Shown in pieces: positions 34,310 to 46,063 of a stretch of DNA of 64,000 nucleotides. Both the position numbers and the translations under genes were made by a program. Source of the stretch: Cycas panzhihuaensis (taxonomy: Eukaryota > Cycadophyta); the NCBI GenBank assembly GCA_023213395.1, contig CM041465.1, positions 64,177,741 through 64,241,740 of the forward strand, in the 5' to 3' direction. Every line of letters begins with the position of its first letter. Positions within the stretch are counted from its first letter, which is position 1. A model generated the notes under the pieces. It saw only the letters and a list, made by a program, of their open reading frames with translations, was not told the origin of the DNA and did no database searches.

Positions 34310-34690
34310 GTACGAACGGATCGTACAGTGAGGAGCATGATGCCCTGAGGCTTGGGCAACAAAGCGACTATACAAGCCTTAGGGACAGTCAGTAAAAAGA
34401 GGAAGGCAGCGCTTAAGGATGAGGTGAGCAAGACTATCTGCCTTAGTGTTAAGGGCCCGAGGGATATGCTGAATGTCGACAGATGAGAAGTAGGCTAGGA
34501 GGCATCTGGTAGTGGAAGCAAGAGTTCTCAAGTGAGGGCATCACACCTGGTAAACCTGGGTGAGATGGGACATCACAACTTGAGAGTCGCAAAGCAAAAT
34601 GATGGGTCCGTGATGGAAACAGAGAAACCAAAGCCATTCCCTTACGTAGTGGAGTGCCGCCTGACTTTGAAGGCATGTGGGGGATGATCT
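34310..34690 (-). pseudogene. Second RNase H fragment of element A, copy A2
   Basis: Same place and frame as the fragment in A1: CDSQVVMSHLTQVYQ, then VDIQHIPRALN. It represents the C-terminal half of an RNase H domain just upstream of the polypurine tract and 3' LTR in the element's own sense. Small stops interrupt it. Confidence 0.5.
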
Positions 34691-34763
34691 GACCGTTGGA
34701 TCAGAGTGTGGAGAGAGCCAGTGGGATCATCGTGATGAGATGACGACAGCAACACCAGATCCA

Positions 34764-35247
34764 GTGAGTGGATCTCACAAAACCCAACTCATTTCAAAGT
34801 TTTAATTTGTTACTTTTTATAGTTTTTTTTACGTGATTTTTGTGCTCCTTATGGGCGATTGGAGGCCTCTCGGTGCTTGGATTAGACCGAGAAAGAGGTG
34901 AGACCTAGGCATTAGGGAGCCCTAGTCTCGGTGAGTCCCATGGGGTCCACCAGAGGAAAATGTTTTTGGTTTTGGGGAAAAAATCCTCCCTTTTTGGGGG
35001 GGTTCCATTTGTATCGAGACAAAGATTGTGATACCGTGATCATTGCTGTGGGGCCCCCTGATCGCTGCGGGGCCCAAGCTAAACTTAGCGGTACCACTAA
35101 GTTTAGCAGGGTACGAAGGTAAAAAGTCAGAAAAAAGAATAAGAGGGGCCATAAGGCTCTAAATCTCAAGTAGAGAGAGCCGAGAGAGAGAGCCAGGAGC
35201 ATTGTTGACTAACAAGACTAACTTTGATTGGCTTTTGATGTGGATAG
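34764..35247 (+). other. Candidate first intron of the A antisense gene, copy A2
   Basis: GATCCA|GTGAGT donor and GTGGATAG|G acceptor, 484 nt, as in A1. Contains the near-perfect palindrome at 35078-35107. Confidence 0.38.
35078..35107. other. 30-bp palindrome, copy A2
   Basis: Same palindrome as 20272-20301 with one mismatched pair (GCGGTACCAC core). Centred on GGTACC. Confidence 0.85.
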
Positions 35248-37179
35248 GCTGTCATCGCAGTAGATATCTATGAGAATGTAGGTATGGCAATGTTGAGCTT
35301 TATCAAGATGATGTCCCTAGGGGACAAGGAGATCCTGTAGAGGTGCGGCCTATACAAGGCCCTGAAGACACCCTAGTTCGCATCTGATCAGAGACTTTTA
35401 GTAGATATTGTATCCTATTGGGATAAGAGGAGGCACATATTCCACTTACCGCAGGTTGGAGATGTGATGGTCACGCGAGGGGATATCTAGTGCTTACTAG
35501 GAGTACTAGCGACTAGGAGGCCAATGACACTGGGAGCGCCACCTAGCACTGAGGCATCACACAAAGAGGCATCCCTATTCTTCACAGGGGCTAACAGGTG
35601 GCAGTGAAGAGGAGTTCCTCTCCAAACTATGGTGATGTCGAGGATTCCTCAGGTGAGGAAGCTCATTGTACTATGCATTATGTTCTGGATTTCCCAGAAG
35701 TAGAACTATAGGGAGATACCAGGTGGCTGGATGGATGCCGTGTGCTACTGTGAGGCCAATGAGAGGATGGACTGGGCCACCCTGATAGCAGCGAACCTCA
35801 TCGTGCAACTTGATGCCATCAGGAAGACTAGCAGAGGAGGATTGTCATACAGCACATTACTGCAATGCTAGTTCTTCGATCATTTTGTGGTAGTGGCACC
35901 AATGAGGGGACCACACCCCATAGCAAAGTGGGCCCTGATGGTCCACAGGTGGCAAAATCAACTGAGGGAGATGGAGGACCAGGCCCATGTCTGGTGATCA
36001 GTGGAGGCAACATCGCTGGACCTCCTTACCCTAACGGACTATGTAGCATATCCATACAGGATGGTGAGGTGGGACAGTGATGATGAGGTGGGCGGAGTAG
36101 GAGCACTCCAAGATGATGATGATCATGATGATGATAGAGGAGATAGGGTTGGCCCATCACGACTTGCGGGGGAGGCAGGTCCTTCAGGGATGGCAGGAGG
36201 AGCAGCAGAACCATCCGGGACTGCAGGAGGAGAGGTAGGCCCATCAGGGACAGCTGATGAGAACAGGGGGCTGGTGACTAGGGCTCGTAGGCTACGGATC
36301 ATGAGGAGATCCAAAGATGTGAGAGTTGAGCCCATTCCTGCAAGGAAGGAGGCCCAGTTAGAGGAGGTACCTAAGGATGAGGTACCTGCAACTGGCAAAG
36401 AGTTAAGAGGAGAGGATGTCACGCGAGCAAAGGAGCCGACGGTCGTGGCAAGTAAGGCCTAACCATTTCCTTAGTCATTTGATAGCTAGATAGATTTTTG
36501 ATTTGATTTGATCATGGTATGTGGTGGGATATATACTAACACATGGCATGTTGCATTAGCAGGTATAGCAGAGGTCTAGAGACTAGTAGAGGCCATGGTG
36601 AGAGAGATGTTCCCTCGAATGTATGCAGAGGGGCAGCCACCCATCCAGGCAGAAGATGCACCTAGATCAGCAGGTGCCCACATGGAGGCATTCACCCCGT
36701 TAGCGAGGGTGAGAGACATCTAGGCTGTGGAGTCCCAAGAGCACATAGCTTTCAGGGGACAGATGCAACGAGAGCTCGATGAGGCGAGGAGCGAGTGAGA
36801 CGAGCTACACGAATAGGTCTAGGCTCTATAGGCATGGGGAGGAGCAAGCGGAGATGCAGGGAGCATGGTCTGGATAGCGATGCTAGAGGAGCATCTCAGA
36901 GTGGTAGAGAAGAGATTCCAGAGTATGGAGGAGGGACTCCAGGGAGAGAGGGATCGTATCCAGGCCCGATACAATCAGTTAGTGGACCAGATGGCGTCGA
37001 GGTCAAGCAAGAGTAGGACATATACTCATATAGTGGTGACGACCCTGAGATGACCACGCGATGAGGACAGTGAGGTAGGGAGCTCACGGAGGCCCAAGAG
37101 AAGCCTCAGAGGGATGTGGTCCCCAAGAGAGGGATCACATAGGCCAGGAGATAGTGCCCTAGGAGTGGGGCAGCAGTAG
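35248..37179 (+). pseudogene. Antisense PMD-like gene of element A, copy A2
   Basis: Exon 2 (35248-36451) and exon 3 (36563-37179) flank a 111-nt intron whose donor here is the stronger GTAAGG. ATG at 35284. The open part from 36001 to the donor encodes the acidic Asp run, the AGEAGPSGMAGG linker and RARRLRIMRRSKDVRVEP. Exon 3 encodes a Glu/Arg-rich coiled coil (LEEHLRVVEKRFQSMEEGLQ) and RYNQLVDQM. Fewer stops than in A1. Function unknown. Confidence 0.6.
36452..36562 (+). other. Conserved intron of the A antisense gene, copy A2
   Basis: 111 nt with donor GTAAGG, TACTAAC branch motif and acceptor TTAGCAG. Same phase as the other copies. Confidence 0.7.
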
Positions 37180-39169
37180 TGTAGGAGATATATATATGAT
37201 TTTAGCATAGGCATAAAATGAGTGGCCAACATGGAGAAATAGTCCTATCGACTATAAACACTTATATGAGATAAGATACGAGGAGGTATAAAATGATCTA
37301 TCTCTGAATGAGGTGAGGTCATTAATGTCACACGCTAATGATGAAAATATGCGTTAAATGTTAAGCCTAAGTGGCCAAGAGTTAGGCAACCTTAAGGATG
37401 ACCATTGTGATAATAGGATCCCTAGGGAAGAGGCAATATATAGATCTAAGGACATATAACCTAATTATGGCTATCTAAATAATCAAGTTTCTTATAAATT
37501 TTTAGTTTATTTTCATGGTCAAGCATTAGGATTTTACGAGGAACCTAATTCTATTAGTTTTTCCTCATCTTTCATGAGCTTTCCCTGTATAAATAGATTG
37601 TTAGATGATTATGTGGATGAAGTCATTGGATCCAAATTGTCGAGATGACCATAGTGCACCTTGATCTATTAGGTAGATCTTTCTCTTTTGTGTTTTTTTT
37701 ATTTTTATTTTTAGTCAACTTATATTTTCTTAATATATAGGTAGTGCCTATTTAGCAAAATGGGGTAAAATGGGGCCTAATTCAAGCCCTGTTTAAGGGC
37801 AAACTAGGGAAATTCAATTCATTTGACCTAATGGGCAAGTTGTTCTACCCAGAATCTATTTTTTTATTGATTATTTTAGTTTTCTAGGGGGATTTATATG
37901 TATCACATTTATTATCATGGTACTACAAATTCCTTTAGGGACTATTCATGACACTACATCGATGATTGTAGTGCCATAAAGATCTTTGTGGTACCATAGA
38001 AATATCTATGATACCAAGATTACTTATTATTTTATCATTTTCTTCTAAAAATATCTCTAGAAATTAGTTTATTAGGCTATTAATTAACATAACATGATCC
38101 CAAATATAGGGTGACTAATATGGTTAACTTTCTATACTTATTTACAAACTATTTTTGTGATTGATAATCATGAAAACATAGGTATGCCAATGTTGGGGTT
38201 GGTCAATTTGATGATAATCAATGATAGAGATATGTTGAGGTAACGTGGACTATTATGGGTGGTGATGACATGTTAGTATATGTCAAATAAGGATTTATTG
38301 GTAGATATTCTATCCCATTAGGATTGGACAAGGTAAGTGTTCCACTTACCTAGTGTGGGAAATGTCATGATTACATTTAGTGATGTCAGACGTATATTAG
38401 GGCTACCAATGAGTGGAGCACCTCCTAAGCTAAGGATTCTACCAAACAATCAGGATGTGTATAGAGCTATAACTACTTATTTCTATTGTGGAGTCCATTC
38501 AAGTTAGTGAGGGGGGTGGTATAGAAAGATCATGGTAACCAAAAATTCTTTGTATAAGGAAGTTGATCATTTTTGTAATTATATTCTAGATATCTCAGAG
38601 ATAGAACTACAGGGAGGTACTAGTTAGGTAAATGGAAATTATTTGTCATTGTGAAAGTAGAGAGAGATTAGACTGGGCAACCCTTATAATAAACAACATT
38701 TGAGCTCGATTGTACTAGATGAGGGTGGTGGTCCATGAAGGTTTCTCATACTATTTAGTACATTAGTGTTGATTTTTTGACCACTTCTATGGAGTATGAC
38801 CTATAAGAAGGCCGTAGATGGTAATGCCTAGGGGAGCCCTTATACACAGATGACCCTTCTAATTTCAAAGCCTAAGAGAGTGAGATCAAGTCATGTAAAT
38901 AGTTAAAGCTATCTTATTTGACCTTTTAACTTTCGATGATTATATTTAACATATATATCAAGGGATCCACTAGGATAGTGATGACAAGGTTGAGGAGGTC
39001 ATAAAAATACTAGGAATAAAGGCCAAAGAGAATATGGGAGATAGAGAGGAGGCTATTGGAGCTAAGGAGGAGGAGGTCATGATAGGAAAGGAGGCACATG
39101 ATGTCAACATGGAGGGAGAGGGAGTTAGCCAAGTTGTCACAGTAGCAGAAGGGGAGGCACCTCTAAGAG

Positions 39170-39275
39170 GTAGTACCTTTTGTTGCTTAATTTTTAGTCC
39201 ATTTTAGTTTATATTATGTCTTGATTTACTTATATACATACTTGTTACTAATATATAGACCTACTTTATTAGTAG
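39170..39275 (+). other. Conserved intron of the B antisense gene, copy 3
   Basis: 106 nt, AAGAG|GTAGTA donor and TTAGTAG|GTGATG acceptor, identical in layout to copies 1 and 2. Confidence 0.6.
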
Positions 39276-39466
39276 GTGATGGGCTTATAGTAAAGTCCAT
39301 TAGCCACATTATTACTGAGATCTTCCCCATGGTATATTTGGAGGACTAAACTCCCATAGTTGATAATAAAGAGTTGGCATTGGCATATCCTCATATGGTA
39401 GTATTTTCCCCTTTGATATGGGTTAGGGATATGTGGGTAGTAGAGGTTCATAAGCTTTATTTTAAG

Positions 39467-39571
39467 AGGGATCAACTCTAAGTAGAGAGGGACCATCTCC
39501 AGGTAGAGAGGGACTAGTTCTAAGTGGAAAGGGATAAGTTCTAGGCTAAGAGGGACTAATTCTAGGTGGAG
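39467..39571 (+). repeat. 21-bp heptad tandem repeat, copy 3
   Basis: Five 21-bp units, as at 16937 and 24666. The count is unchanged in all three copies. Confidence 0.75.
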
Positions 39572-40010
39572 AGGAATCAATCAAGTTAGGGAGCTAAAGG
39601 TACAAAGACGGGTAGAAATGTCCCTAGTCAAAGACGCTCCTCTATAGATGGTTCCTAGAGCTAAGGCTTCGATTACAAAGCTATATAGACAACTTAAGGT
39701 TATTCAAAGTCATATGGAGGAGGTCTAGAGATATGCCAAGGAGGGTTAGGACCATCTAGAGGAGGTATGGGAGGAGAAGGAGGGGCTTCATCAATAGAAC
39801 GAACACCTGTAGTCTTGGTATGACTAACTAGTAGATCAAATAATAACTCATTCATTATAGATTCAAAGCACAACTATCATATATCATTAACTAGGGGACA
39901 AGGGTTATGAGGCAGGGCCTTCATAGTGGCAAAGGTGTAGGTTGGGAGGTATTTAGGTACTGAAGTGGAGGAGGCCTCACCAAGGGAATGATACATCCTA
40001 AGTATATGGA

Positions 40011-40750
40011 GGATACTCTATTTTTATAGTAGAGGAAAGAAAGACCTCTAAGGGTATTGAGTTTGTATATCATAGGGCCTAAATAGGCAATTATACACCC
40101 TTGCAAGTATTCTAGCTCCCTCATGGAGTATTATACATATATCCACATTATACACTTTTTGTATATGTATATATGAGTATCGATTAGTGCCTTTACATTT
40201 TTCTTTATCTTAGAATACTTTTATGTGGATGTAAATACATGCATTCCATCATTTCCATGTATTGACATGTATGGATGCATGTGCTTATTTTTTATATATG
40301 TTCAAGTTAGTATTCACTCTTGTGCATGGCATTATAACTCATACACATATGTATGACATTATAGCTCACATACATCGCATATGCAAACAACATAATCAAT
40401 TGGTTATCTATTCATATGAAATGATATTACTCTACTTGTTACTAGTTTATACTCATAGAGGAGTCGCATGCCCCTTATGGGTCAAAATCTAGTTGATGGC
40501 CATGGATCATAATGTTTAAGGCATGTCATATTGTGAGGTGCCCCTTATGGGGGAGCCAATTTCGTAGGCAAAAGTAGTTTAGGCTTGGTTTAGAGCTAGG
40601 TACCCATGGGCAATGTCCTTACCTATGGTGAAAGATGAGATAATAAGTAAGATATGATGTCATACCCTCAGTAGGGTTAATAGAAATCATGAATGAAGGT
40701 AGTTTAGGTTTATTTTTAAGCATGTTGGTAGTTTAGGTTCATACTAGAAT
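40011..40750. other. Intergenic segment between B antisense gene and B pol, copy 3
   Basis: Equivalent of 25211-25934: TATATG-rich, no coding signal, between converging genes. Confidence 0.45.
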
Positions 40751-42639
40751 ATGTTGCCCCTCTATATTAGAGGGTGGAGATGTCAACTATAGAACCTATT
40801 AAGGAATTATCCATTGATGACCTTCTCAAACTCAAGTCTCTCTAATATAGCAATTTGATATGCTTCATTATTAAGACTCTCAATGACTATGAAAGGGCCC
40901 ACTAACTTAGGGTTGAATATAGAGAGTCCATCATATAAATATTCCAATTTAGGACTTAGTCCCTAGGAACTAGGCATCATAATCATAAGTATTTATCATG
41001 TGATTTTTGGGATTTAACCTTGGATGCTAAGTTAGCTTGATAAGTGACAAGCCATTTTTTATTTAGTGCTTTAAGGTCAAATGGATAAACTTGACAATGC
41101 CATTCATTATTTATAAATTCTTTGAGGGAGACCCATAAAGATAGGATCTCTAATTTAATAGATAGAACCGCTTCTAATCCATAGACTAAGGAGAATGGGG
41201 TCATACCTGTGGCTATCCAAATAGATGTTTGATAGGTCCAAAGAGCCAAGTATAGTTATAATTTCTAATCTTGATGAGACTGCGTAATGGTCTTCTTTAA
41301 TATATTAATCAAGGTCTTATTAAAGGCATTAATTTAGTCATTAGCCTAGGGGTAATATGGGGATGAAGTTTCGTGGGGGATTTTAAACTTCTCATAAAGC
41401 TCATCCATCTCCTTATTACAAAGTAGGGTCCTATTATTGATGATTAGAACATTAGGGACCCTAAATCTACAAATAATATATTAGAAGACAAAAGTGGTGA
41501 TTATCTTACATGTCATAGAGCAAAGAGAGATTGCCTCAAACCACTTAGTGAAATATTCTATGGCAGTTAGAATAAACTTATCTTAGGTTAAGAAAGGAGG
41601 GGTTATAATCCTAATGAGGTCAAGACTCCATTGAGAAAATAACCATGGTGACATAATAGCATTCAATGCCTTAGAAGGTTGGTGTATGATATTAGAATGC
41701 TCTTAGCATTTTAAGTATCATTATACATAAGCGTGGGTATCCTTGAATAAGGTAGGCCAATAAAATCCCATGAAAAGAATCCTTTAGGCCATATATTAGC
41801 CTCTAAAGTGGCCTTTATAAATGTTATTATGGCATTCATAGAGGACTTAATCTATTTCTTGAAGCTAACACATCTAAGAAGGATGCCATCGAATGATCGT
41901 TTATATAATACATCCTCAATGTGGAAGTACTAGTAAGTGAAGGCTCTTATGTAAAACTTGATTTTTTCACTAGCATCCACTGGGTATTTTTGTTAGGTCA
42001 AATAATTGATTATGTTACCATACCATTTATCATTGGCCAACCTATACCACTCAATTTGTTGAAGGGTGAGGACTACTTCATCTAATAGGGAATTGTCAAC
42101 TAACTCATTAGTAGAGTTGAGGAGGAGGGCCTTAGTCAGTTGTTCAACCACCACCATTCCTATTTTATATTTATGATTGATTACTTTGATGTCATGCTAT
42201 TGTTGAGGAGGATGACCCACTTACACATTCTCCTTGTTAAATTAGACCTTAGCATGAGGTAATGCAACAGGTTCAATTAGATGATTATATGAGTGGTGTT
42301 TCCAAGTAGGTAATGTTAGAGCTTCTTAATGGAAAATACTAAGGCCAAGCACTCCCTTTAAACTAGTAGGTAATTTACTCTAACTACCACAATGGTTTAA
42401 CTTATAAAATATATAGCTCTCTTGATCTTAGAATTATCTTTTTAGGTGAGCATAGTGCCAATAGACTCTTTAATTGTATAAGTGTATAGGATAAGAGGCT
42501 AATCAAAAACTGAAGGGGTCAATATAGGAGTTGAGACAAGGGATCTTTTGAGTTCTTAGAATGCTTATTAGGCCCTATGGGACTAAATAAATGGGTTCTC
42601 TTTCTTAAGTAAGTTAGTTAGCAGCTTTGCATTCTGGCA
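40751..42639 (-). pseudogene. Element B pol fragment: RNase H and integrase, copy 3
   Basis: Tandem copy of 25935-27836. The integrase C-terminal segment reads TYQTSIWIATGMTPFSLVYGLEAVL at 41150-41250. Zinc-finger and RNase H parts extend to the copia LTR at 42640. Inactive through stops. Confidence 0.7.
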
Positions 42640-43846
42640 TGTTTCAGTTGGACCTAGACTAACTATCTCCTAACTAGTGATATGTTTCCTCTATTTCAAG
42701 TCTAAGACAAGAAACAAGAAGCTTAATAGAACCTAAGGGACCACCTTTGCTAACTATTAAGAAGGAGTTTCCACCTAATTATGCCATTTAACTAAGATAT
42801 AAATGAAGTAATAAAAGGCTATGATGTAAAGGGGGAGGGAGGTGATTGAATCCACTAGCCTATACAATCAGATGCAGGAGTTTTAAATTCAGGATTGTGC
42901 TGACAATGTATCTTGTGTCTTTCTTAAGGACTACTTTCCTCCTATTTTTTCAACCTTCTAAGTTTTACTAAAATGAAAGAAAAATAGTTAAGTGAGGGAA
43001 GGTTTTTTTTTTTTCTTCTAATGTATATTTTAAATAAAATATAATCATAAGAGCAAATAATGAGACTACAAGATTTAACTACCTTCTTTTCAATAAATAA
43101 GCAAGAGAACTAATCACACATGTAATATCTTTTTCTTTTCTTTATAAAATGAAGTACACTAAAATGAAAGAGAAACTATTTCCTCATAGATGTAACATAT
43201 ACCTTTTTAATGAGAAAGGGAAATATGAAATTCAACTAACATAGCATGAAACTATATGTAGGAATTAATAAGAGATCAAATAACATGTAATGTTTATATA
43301 AAGCTTTTGTTTTAATCACATGTTATTTTATTTTCTTAAAAAATGATTGTTATATATATTGAACACTTTGTAAGTGTTACATGGGTATAGGCATTACATA
43401 TGAGTCACTTTATGGGATTTAGGTGCCCATTGTAGGGCCCCCAATAGGGTGATCCAGGGGGGCAATGCCCCCCGAGAGAGGATTCAGGGGTAGGAGCCCC
43501 CAAGAAAAATTTGGAATGTCTTATAGGGGTCTTTATTGACCCATGGTTTATGTCCATTGTATTATAAAACTACAAGGTAGTATCTTGTAATGTTATATCT
43601 ATATATGCTTATGTAACGACACATATAAAATGGTTATGGATGAGTCTTTAATGCGTTGATGAGAAGATTTGGGGTTTATTCATCCTTGTGTTTCTTTAGT
43701 TATTACTTAGATTAGTAAAATGTCTATGCTTAGAACTAAATCTCTTAGTGTTCTTTATTGAGTACTTGACTTGTTTATGTTATTTATTCTTTGTATGGTT
43801 TAAAGTTCTATTATCACATTACTTTTGTTATTATATTTTCTCTTCA
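42640..43846 (+). repeat. Copia 5' LTR, unit 3
   Basis: 1207 bp, TGTTTCAG to TCTCTTCA, parallel to 27837-29042. Includes the GC hairpin at 43457-43473. The left edge is inferred. Confidence 0.6.
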
Positions 43847-43848
43847 AT

Positions 43849-43860
43849 TAGTATTAGAGC
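43849..43860 (+). other. Copia primer binding site, unit 3
   Basis: TAGTATTAGAGC, close to the tRNA-iMet complement TGGTATCAGAGC, 2 nt after the LTR. Confidence 0.68.
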
Positions 43861-43932
43861 TAAGCATTTTAGTTCTATGGGAAGCTATTTGGTAAGTGGG
43901 AGCCTTGTTCTATAAACTTGAGTGCGAAGATT

Positions 43933-46063
43933 ATGGCAAACACTATGAAGATAGAGATTGAAAATTTCAATGGCTAAAACTTTGAGTTATGAAAGTTAAA
44001 GATGTAATATATCCTCATTGAGAAGGATTAGTGGATTACTATAGCAAGAACAAAGCCTCCAACTATAGGTAATGAAGACTGGAAGAAGCTTGATTGAAAG
44101 ACAATCAATTTGATAAGGTTATGCCTTTTATATATAATATTATTGAATGTTTCTATAGAGTATATGGCTAAAGATCTATGGAGATAGCTAGAGGCTTTAT
44201 ATTAGACTTAGTCCTTGGTTAATAAGTTATTTCTGTAAAAAATGTTGTATTCACTTAGGATAAGTGATGGAGATACAATTGTAGACCATCTCATTACATT
44301 TAACACCATGGTGAGCCAACTTGTTTTAGTTGGGATAATAATGTTTGGATAAGACAAGTGTATTACTCTATTATGTTTGCTTCCTAATTCCTGGGATAAT
44401 CTTATGATGATAATTAGTAGCACAACTGCTTCCACCCTAAAATTTGATGATGTTATTACTACTTTACTATCATAAGAGATAACGTAAAAAACTTTTGAGG
44501 ATTATTTGAAAAAAGAATTAGTAATGAGAGGTTGAGCATTGGATAATGACCAATAAAGGCCTAGGAACAAATAGCCAAAATCTAGAGAAAAATCCAAATC
44601 TTCAGGTAGAGGCCCCTTGGTATGCTGGAGATGTAGGAAGGCTAGTCATATGAAGAGCTAGTGTCAAGTCAAGATTGACAAGTGAAAGTCACCTAAAGCT
44701 ACTTCTTCAACAATAGAAAAAGCCTCTAACGAAGTTGATTGTGATATTTATTTTGCAACCTCATGTAAGTTTTTAAATGTTGAGTCTTGGTTAATTGACT
44801 CTAGTGCTTCACTTCATAATACTCCCCATAGGGAGTCATTTTGTGAATACAAAAGTACTAGTGGAGGTGAATTATTTCTTAGGGATCATAACCCATATAA
44901 AATTATAGGTCATGGAAGGGTGAAGGTTTGATTTGGGGATGGAAGGGTGAAGGTTTGATTTGGGGATGGAAGGGTTAAAAATATCCATGATATGAGCCAT
45001 ATTCCTAGTTTGGTTATGAGTATGTTGTCTGTCAGTTAATTAGGTGATACAAGAATAGAAGTTATTTTTAATAAAAATAGTTACAAAATAGTTCGAGGAG
45101 TATTCGTATTAGTAAGAGGGGTCTGATTTGAAACATTATATAAGCTTGATGGAAGTAAAATATATATTAGTAATTACAATCTAGATATTACAAAAAGTAA
45201 TAATAATACAGGTGGGGCTCAAATATTACTTGTTGGTAAAACTATATTATGGTATCAGAGATTAGGCCATATTAGAGAGAAAGACCTCCATGATTTATTC
45301 TCTAAAGGTATAGCAAGAGACATCTCTAGAATTAATGGCTATATTGATTTTAATTTCTATGAGCATTATGTGTATGGAAAATAGAATTAGGTCTATTTTC
45401 TTTCAAACTCAAAGAGAGCAAAGGGTATTCTATAGTTTGTGCACAATGATGTTTTTGGACCTATTAATGTACCCTCATTAGGTGGGTACACTTACTTTGT
45501 CTTATTTATGAATGATTTCTCATGAAATATATGGCTATACATTCTAAGTTGGAAATCCAAAATCTTTAGAAAATTTAAAGAATTTAAGGCCTTAGTTGAG
45601 AATTAGAGTGATAGGTGGATCAAGGTACTAAGGACTGATAATTAAGATGAGTTTTACTTAAAGGAGTTTAAGTAGTTCTATAAGTAGTATGGGATAGTAA
45701 GGCAAAAGATAATTCCCTATACGCCACAGTAGAACAAAGTTGCTAAAAGAATGAATAAGACCTTATTGGAGAGATTCAGGAGTATGCTTAGTGCTACTAG
45801 ATTAGAGTAGAAATTTTGGGTTGAGGCTGTGATGACTACAAGCTACCTAATAAATAGATCACTAATAATTACCTTAGTATATAAAACACTTGAAGAAGTG
45901 TGGTCTAATAAGAAACCATCTCTTGGTCATCTTAGAGTTTTTAGTTATGAAGCATTTATGCATGTTCCCAAATAATAGAGAACTAAGCTTCATTTCAAAG
46001 CATAAAAGACTATTTTCATTAGCTATGGTGATGGTGTTAAAGGATATAAGCTTTATAAACTTC
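43933..46063 (+). pseudogene. Copia gag, protease and integrase, unit 3
   Basis: ATG at 43933 and the same domain order as in unit 2: gag, CCHC knuckle (CWRCRKASHMKS-stop-C near 44640), protease DSSA near 44800, GAG-pre-integrase WYQRLGHIREKDL near 45250, integrase core, then RVFSYEAFMHVP near 45950. It carries a 27-bp in-frame tandem duplication at 44914-44967 that unit 2 lacks. Broken by many TAG codons. Confidence 0.78.
44914..44967 (+). repeat. 27-bp tandem duplication in copia pol
   Basis: Two identical 27-bp copies starting GGAAGGGTGAAGG. Unit 2 has one copy at the same site, so this arose after the tandem duplication. Confidence 0.88.

Larger units (their letters stand above)
22405..37204. 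repeat. Tandem unit 2, 14.8 kb
   Basis: Runs from the B breakpoint to the A breakpoint: B (22405-27836), copia (27837-31231), A (31232-37204). The same non-homologous A/B junction (GATTTTAG then CATAGGCATAAAATG) is seen at 22404 and 37204, and each side is seen in uninterrupted form at 14679 (B) and 52034 (A). Confidence 0.88.
31232..37204 (-). mobile_element. Element A fragment A2 (tandem copy)
   Basis: Complete left-hand LTR (31232-33963), polypurine tract, second RNase H fragment and antisense PMD-like gene, ending at the shared tandem breakpoint. It keeps the left target site CCTTC (31227-31231). Like A1 it lacks gag-pol. Confidence 0.87.
38163..40010 (+). pseudogene. Antisense PMD-like gene of element B, copy 3
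   Basis: Exon 2 (38163-39169) and exon 3 (39276 to about 40010), parallel to copy 2, with the same conserved intron and heptad repeat. The upstream donor that reads GTAAGT in copies 1 and 2 has become TTAGGT near 37669. Stops from CAG and TGG codons are common. Confidence 0.52.
42640..46063 (+). mobile_element. Ty1/copia element, unit 3, left part
   Basis: Same layout as 27837-31231. This copy is continuous, across the A insertion, with its own RT and RNase H at 62224-64000: the reading breaks in the KGYKLY segment at 46058 and resumes at CCTTC (62224) in a QTEKVVYSCDVIF segment. It is the host of the full element A. Confidence 0.85.
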
